Positions 28,867-34,112 of a DNA stretch of 34,112 bases are shown one piece after another. Under the pieces are notes generated by a model. That model saw only the letters and a program-made list of their open reading frames with translations. It was not told the origin of the DNA and ran no database searches. The first letter of the stretch is position 1; each line of letters starts with the position of its first letter. The position numbers and the translations under genes are program-made. The DNA comes from Endomicrobiia bacterium (GTDB taxonomy: Bacteria; Elusimicrobiota; Endomicrobiia; DTEH01), in assembly GCA_025059805.1 (NCBI GenBank), contig JANXDG010000083.1, positions 1 through 34,112 of the forward strand, written 5' to 3'.

Positions 28867-30705
28867 CAACAAAATTTAACAGCATCTCTGAATTTACTGA
28901 GTATTGCAAAAAGTTAAAAACTACAATTGATAATAGAATAAAAATAAAAGTTTGTATCACAGGTTGTAGAGCAGCTGGTGCAATTGAAGTGTATGAAAAA
29001 TTTAAACAAAGTATTTCTAACAATAAAGATATTAAACTTATCCCTACAGGATGTCAGAAATTTTGTTCTGGCGGCCCTTTAATTAAAGTTGAATTTGACA
29101 CTAAAGAAGTATTTTATCAAAAAGTCACAGTAAACGATGTTGAACGAATTTTACAATCAGTGTATAAAAAACAAATACTTGACGACCTTGTTGTGAAAGA
29201 TGAAAGTTTTTTTAAAAACCAAACATTCAAAGTGCTTAAACTTTGTGGTGAGATAGACCCACTTAGTATTGAAGATTATATAGCAAATGGTGGTTTTTTA
29301 TCTTTTTTAGAAGTTCTTCAACATTACACTTCAGAAAAAGTTATCAATGAACTTAAAAAATCCAAACTTAGAGGCAGAGGTGGCGCTGGATTTCCAACTT
29401 ACCTTAAATGGGAGATAGTAAAAAATCAAACTTCTAATGAGAAATTCATAATCTGCAACGGTGACGAAGGCGACCCTGGCGCGTTTATGGACAGAACTTT
29501 ACTTGAAGGTGTGCCGTTTCAAGTAATTGAAGGTATGCTTATCTGTGGATATACTGTTGGTGCTAAAAAAAGGTTATTTTTATATCCGTGCTGAATATCC
29601 GATTGCAGTTGAACATATTCAGAAAGCATTAGAAGTATGTTATAACTTAGGTCTTTGTGGAAGAAACATTTTAGGGACAAATTTTAATTTTGATATAGAA
29701 CTTAAGAAAGGAGCAGGAGCGTTTGTCTGTGGAGAAGAAACAGCTTTAATCGCCTCTATAGAAGGCAAACGCGGTATGCCAAAACCACGCCCACCATTCC
29801 CTGCAGAAAAAGGATTGTATGGCAGTCCCACTTGTGTAAACAATGTTGAAACTTTTGTAAATATCCCAATAATAATCAATGAAGGTGCTGAAAATTTTGC
29901 AAAGTTGGGGACAGAAAAAAGTGGTGGCACAAAAATTTTCTCCCTTGCAGGGAAAACTAAAAACACAGGCCTTGTTGAGGTTCCGTTAGGTATACCACTT
30001 GCTAAAATTGTATATGATATTGGTGGTGGCGCTTTAAATGGTAGAAAAATTAAAGGTGTTCAAACAGGTGGACCTTCAGGTGGTTGTATCCCTGTTGAAT
30101 TTTTCAATACACCAGTTGATTACGAAACTTTTGCTGAGTTAGGTTCAATTATGGGTTCTGGTGGGATGATCGTGATTGATGACACAGTTTGTATTGTAGA
30201 ACTTGCACGGTATTTTACTGAATTTGTCCAGAAAGAATCTTGTGGCAAATGTGTCCCTTGTAGAATAGGAACAAAAAGAATGCTTGAAATACTTGAAAAA
30301 ATTACAAAAGCTAAAGCTGAAGTTGAAGATTTAACAACACTTGAAATGTTAGGTAATTACATAAAAGAGACAAGTTTATGCGGCCTGGGACAGACAGCAC
30401 CTAACCCTGTCTTAACCACAATAAAATACTTTAGAGATGAATATATCGCACATATTGTAGATAAAATATGTCCAGCAGCAGTATGTAAAGAGTTAATAGA
30501 ATACTATATTGAACCTACAAAATGTGTAGGATGTACTGTTTGTCTTAAAAACTGTCCTGTTGAAGCAATTGAAGGTAAAACAAAACAAACACACAAAATA
30601 AATATACTAAAATGTATAAAATGTGGAATATGTTTTACTTTATGTAAATACAAGGCTATCACAGTAAAACAAGCAACAATCTATGCAACAGAAAATAAAA
30701 ATTGA
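28863..30705 (+). pseudogene. NuoF/HydB-like flavin/Fe-S subunit, reading frame interrupted at an A7 run (29565-29571)
   Basis: ORF 28863-29594 (N-terminal Trx-like domain, SKLRGRGGAGFPTYLKWEIV, CNGDEGDPGAFMDR) continues in the +1 frame ([41 protein letters not shown]-terminal 2x[4Fe-4S]). May be a real frameshift or a sequence error. Confidence 0.9.
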
Positions 30706-33397
30706 AATAGACGGTAAACAAATAATTACACAACAAGAAAAAACAATACTTGAAGTTGCACAAGAAAACGGTATTGAGATACCACATCTATGTAGTGACA
30801 ACAGATTACTGCCATATGGCGCATGTAGGTTATGTATAGTTGAAGTTGAAGGTGAAAAAAAACCTGTTGCTTCGTGTTGCTATCCTGTATATGATGGGAT
30901 GAAAGTTTTTACAAATACCAAAAAAATTCAAGAATTAAGAAAAATAACACTTGAACTTCTTATTTCAGACCATCCACTGGATTGCATAATTTGTGAGAAA
31001 TCTGGCGAGTGTTTACTTGAGAAATATGCATATGAGTACGGAATAAAAGAAGTAAAATTTACAGGTGAAAAAAGCAAAAGAACACAAAAAGATGGTACAC
31101 CATTTATAATTAGAGATTACAACAAATGTATCTTATGTGGTATGTGTGTTAGAGTTTGTAGTGAAATTGTAAGCAGTGACGCTATTGATTATAAAAATCG
31201 TGGATTTAATGTTGAAATAATATCTGGGTTTGATGAACCATTAAAAGATACAGAATGTATCTTTTGTGGAAACTGTATAGAGGTATGTCCTGTAGGTGCG
31301 TTAAGAGAAATCTCTGCTGAAAGAAAAGGAAGAAGTTGGGAATATAAAAAAGTAGAATCTGTTTGTCCTTATTGCGGTGTTGGCTGTGGTGTTGTAGTTT
31401 ATGTAAAAGACAATCAAATAGTAAAAATAAAAGGACAAAAAGACAGTCCAGTCAACAAAGGGTTTTTATGTATTAAAGGTAAATTTGGGTTTGATTATGT
31501 TCATTCTGAATCTCGTCTTAAAACACCTCTTATAAAACAAAATGGGAAATTTATAGAAACTTCTTGGCAGGAAGCTGTTGAAGTTATATATCAAAAACTT
31601 AAATTTTACAAAGAGACCTACGGAGCTGACTCTATCGCAGCAATTGCTTCAGCAAAGTGTACAAACGAAGAAAACTATTTGTTTCAAAAATTTTTCCGTG
31701 TTGTTATAAAAACAAACAATATTGACCATTGTGCACGGTTATGTCATGCACCTTCAGTAGTTGCATTAAACGAAACTTTAGGTTCTGCTGCTATGTCAAA
31801 CTCGCTTGAAGAAATTGAGAAGTATTCAGACTGTATTATAGTTGTAGGAACAAATGTTTCTGAAACACAACCTGTAACTTTTTACAGGATAAAAAAAGCA
31901 AAAAATAGAGGTGCTAAACTTATAGTTATAGATCCTCGCAGGATTGACCTTGCAAAAATTGCTGATGTTTATATTCAACCACGCTACGGAAGCGATATTG
32001 TTGTGTTTAACGCACTTGCAAAAATTATTGTCGATGAAAAACTTTATAATGAAGAATTTATTAGCCTTCAAGTTGAAGGGTTTGATGAGTTCAAACAATA
32101 TATAGAAAAATTTGATTTATCAGAAGTTGAAAAAATTGCAAATGTTAAAATTGAAGATTTAAGGAAAGTTGCACAACTTTACGCAAAATCTACCACAAGT
32201 ATAATTTTGTGGTCTATGGGAATAACACAACATACTACTGGAACAGAAACTGTTTTCGCAATATCCAACTTAGCTTTACTTACAGGACAAGTTGGTAAAA
32301 AAGGTTCAGGTCTTGCACCTTTACGAGGACAAAATAATGTCCAAGGTGCTTGTGATATGGGGTGTCTACCAAGTTTTTATCCTGGATATAATAAAGTGAT
32401 AGATAAAACTACAATAGAAAAATTTGAAACTTTCTGGAATGAAAAAGGTTTACCAGACAAACCAGGTCTTACTATGACAGAAATGTTTGAAAATATAAAC
32501 ACTGGTAAAATAAAAGCTATGTATATTCTTGGTGAAATGCCACTTATAGCTGAACCTGACACATCAAATTTAAGAAAGTCGTTAGAAAAATTAGATTTTC
32601 TTGTTGTACAAGATATATTTTTTACTGAAGTATGTGAATATGCTGATGTTGTATTACCTGCATTGTGCTCTTATGAAAAAGAAGGAACTTTTACTAATAC
32701 AGAACGACGAGTACAAGCTATACAAAAATGTGTTGAAAACAAAACTTTAGCAAAAACTGACTGGGAAATAATACAACTTATAGCAAACAGGTTTGGCTAC
32801 AACTGGAACTACAAAACGGTCTGGGATATACTTGAAGAGATAAACAGCACAGTTGAGATTTATAAAGGAATTACACCGAAAAGATTACTTTCTAAAGAAA
32901 AAATTCAGTGGCCCTGTCCTTCTGAAGACCATCCTGGAACTGAAACTCTACATATAGGAAAGTTTAAACGAGGAAAAGGACTGCTTAAAATTGTAACCTA
33001 CAAACCACCAGCGGAACTTCCCGACGAAGAATATCCGTTTTTACTCACTACAGGGCGAATCCTTCAAGAATATCATTCAAGAACAATGACATCAAAAGTT
33101 AAAGGATTAAAAGAAATCGTAAAAGAGCCGTATTTTATTATGAACAAAACTGATGCTGAAAAATTAAAAATTAACGAATCAGATACTGTAAAAATTGTCT
33201 CACGCAGAGGAACTGTAGTATTGAAAGCAAAACTAAGCAACAACATTCAGCAAGGAACAATTTTTATACCATTTCATTTCTACGCCAATATCCTAACACA
33301 TTCAGAACTTGACAAGTATTCAAAAACACCTGAGTTTAAAGTTTGCGCCTGTAGGCTAATCCCGGCAAATTCCGACGCTGGGACGGAATCAGGTTGA
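30683..33397 (+). CDS. fdhA: Formate dehydrogenase catalytic subunit with NuoG-like N-terminal Fe-S domains (Cys-type)
   Basis: N-terminal [2Fe-2S] [37 protein letters not shown], two 4Fe-4S motifs, [67 protein letters not shown]. Confidence 0.94.
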   Translation: MQQKIKIEIDGKQIITQQEKTILEVAQENGIEIPHLCSDNRLLPYGACRLCIVEVEGEKKPVASCCYPVYDGMKVFTNTKKIQELRKITLELLISDHPLDCIICEKSGECLLEKYAYEYGIKEVKFTGEKSKRTQKDGTPFIIRDYNKCILCGMCVRVCSEIVSSDAIDYKNRGFNVEIISGFDEPLKDTECIFCGNCIEVCPVGALREISAERKGRSWEYKKVESVCPYCGVGCGVVVYVKDNQIVKIKGQKDSPVNKGFLCIKGKFGFDYVHSESRLKTPLIKQNGKFIETSWQEAVEVIYQKLKFYKETYGADSIAAIASAKCTNEENYLFQKFFRVVIKTNNIDHCARLCHAPSVVALNETLGSAAMSNSLEEIEKYSDCIIVVGTNVSETQPVTFYRIKKAKNRGAKLIVIDPRRIDLAKIADVYIQPRYGSDIVVFNALAKIIVDEKLYNEEFISLQVEGFDEFKQYIEKFDLSEVEKIANVKIEDLRKVAQLYAKSTTSIILWSMGITQHTTGTETVFAISNLALLTGQVGKKGSGLAPLRGQNNVQGACDMGCLPSFYPGYNKVIDKTTIEKFETFWNEKGLPDKPGLTMTEMFENINTGKIKAMYILGEMPLIAEPDTSNLRKSLEKLDFLVVQDIFFTEVCEYADVVLPALCSYEKEGTFTNTERRVQAIQKCVENKTLAKTDWEIIQLIANRFGYNWNYKTVWDILEEINSTVEIYKGITPKRLLSKEKIQWPCPSEDHPGTETLHIGKFKRGKGLLKIVTYKPPAELPDEEYPFLLTTGRILQEYHSRTMTSKVKGLKEIVKEPYFIMNKTDAEKLKINESDTVKIVSRRGTVVLKAKLSNNIQQGTIFIPFHFYANILTHSELDKYSKTPEFKVCACRLIPANSDAGTESG

Positions 33398-33429
33398 TTT
33401 TTCAACCTATTCCCAAACCCGCATCGGGA
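33370..33429. repeat. BIME-like palindrome: diverged REP-like copies D (+) and E (-) around a perfect 7-bp hairpin
   Basis: D: ttccgacgctgggacggaatcaggttga; loop tttt; E: tcaacctattcccaaacccgcatcggga. aggttga/tcaacct (33391-33408) is a perfect inverted repeat. Confidence 0.65.
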
Positions 33430-33439
33430 ACATCGGGAA
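33422..33439 (+). repeat. Tandem duplication of 9-mer catcgggaa
   Basis: catcgggaacatcgggaa read directly. Confidence 0.7.
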
Positions 33440-33470
33440 GTAGAGTGGTGGGAAAGGTTGGGAAGATGAG

Positions 33471-34112
33471 ATGGGTAAGTTAATACTTTTATTTTTACTA
33501 ACATTTTCTACTATGACTTCTACTCAACAGCTGCCAAAAAACACCTTAAAAGAAGCAATGTTTTACAAGACAATCCACACAAACAAAATCCAATGTGAAT
33601 TATGTTTTAGAAGATGTATAATTGATGAAGATAAACGCGGGTTTTGCCGTATAAGAGAAAACCAAAACGGAAAACTCTACTCTCTTGTGTATGGCAAACC
33701 TGTAGGACTCCAAATTGACCCCATAGAACTTGAACCAATGTATCACTTAATCCCCGGACATAAAAACCTTTGTGTATATACGGCAAGTTGTAACTTCCGT
33801 TGTAAACACTGTCATAACTGGCACATCACACAAAGAACTTTTGAAGAACTACCACACAAAAGCTACACCCCACAAGAAGTAGTTAATCAGGCAATAAAAG
33901 CTGGTTGTAAATCTATCTCTCACAGTATAAATGAACCAACAGTTTTTTACGAATATATGTTAGATATAGCGAAAATAGCAAAACAGAAAGGTCTTAAGGT
34001 TTTGTTTCATACAAATGGTTCTATAAATCCTGAACCTCTAAAAGAAATACTTAAATATGTAGATGCAGTAACTGTTGACTTAAAAGGTTTTAATAAAAAA
34101 TTTTATTCTGAA
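33471..34112 (+). CDS. Radical SAM protein, AmmeMemoRadiSam (AmrS)/PFL-activase-like, 3' truncated by window edge
   Basis: Open to window end: ...IQCELCFRRCIIDEDKRGFCRIRENQNGKLYSLVYGKPVGLQIDPIELEPMYHLIPGHKNLCVYTASCNFRCKHCHNWHITQ...; CxxxCxxC motif CNFRCKHC; ISHSINEPTVFYEY. Confidence 0.9.
   Translation, partial: MGKLILLFLLTFSTMTSTQQLPKNTLKEAMFYKTIHTNKIQCELCFRRCIIDEDKRGFCRIRENQNGKLYSLVYGKPVGLQIDPIELEPMYHLIPGHKNLCVYTASCNFRCKHCHNWHITQRTFEELPHKSYTPQEVVNQAIKAGCKSISHSINEPTVFYEYMLDIAKIAKQKGLKVLFHTNGSINPEPLKEILKYVDAVTVDLKGFNKKFYSE

Noticed and set aside
31735-31770. Possible selenocysteine (in-frame TGA) in formate dehydrogenase
   Set aside because: The active-site codon is TGT (CARLCHAPS); no in-frame TGA or SECIS needed.
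1-34112. CRISPR arrays, tRNA or rRNA genes
   Set aside because: No regularly spaced direct repeats, cloverleaf-like sequences or rRNA motifs were recognised by eye; a tRNAscan/Infernal run would be needed for certainty.

Overview
AT-rich, gene-dense bacterial window of about 34 kb in which every CDS I can support lies on the + strand, many with start/stop overlaps. The first ~20 kb is mostly housekeeping: HIT protein (cut by the window start), nucleoside phosphorylase, nitrilase-family hydrolase, grpE-dnaK, dapB, FAH family, a TPR protein, ispE, spoVG, purB, a surface protein with a CHASE2-adenylate cyclase, DUF3307, an ABC-2 permease, a TPR membrane protein, accD and argG. The second part is an acetogen-like C1/energy cluster: DUF1116 (AllG/YlbE-like), CooC-like ATPase, TrpB2, macro domain, acetate kinase, AcsE-like methyltransferase, MobA, formate-THF ligase, MOSC-MogA fusion, NuoE/NuoF-like subunits, a Cys-type NuoG/FdhA-like formate dehydrogenase and a radical SAM AmmeMemoRadiSam-type enzyme. 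The most interesting non-coding signal is a family of GC-rich hairpin repeats (core CCGACGCGGGGTCGGTTT). They flank a RAYT/Y1-type transposase gene in inverted orientation, recur as an orphan copy after trpB2, and recur as a diverged inverted pair (BIME-like palindrome) that overlaps the 3' end of fdhA. Two genes look interrupted: a NuoF-like gene at an A7 homopolymer, and a small conserved-looking ORF with an in-frame TAG. A 52-aa Lys/Arg-rich ORF missing from the ORF track is also present. No rRNA, tRNA or CRISPR array was recognised. Taxonomy cannot be fixed from this window.
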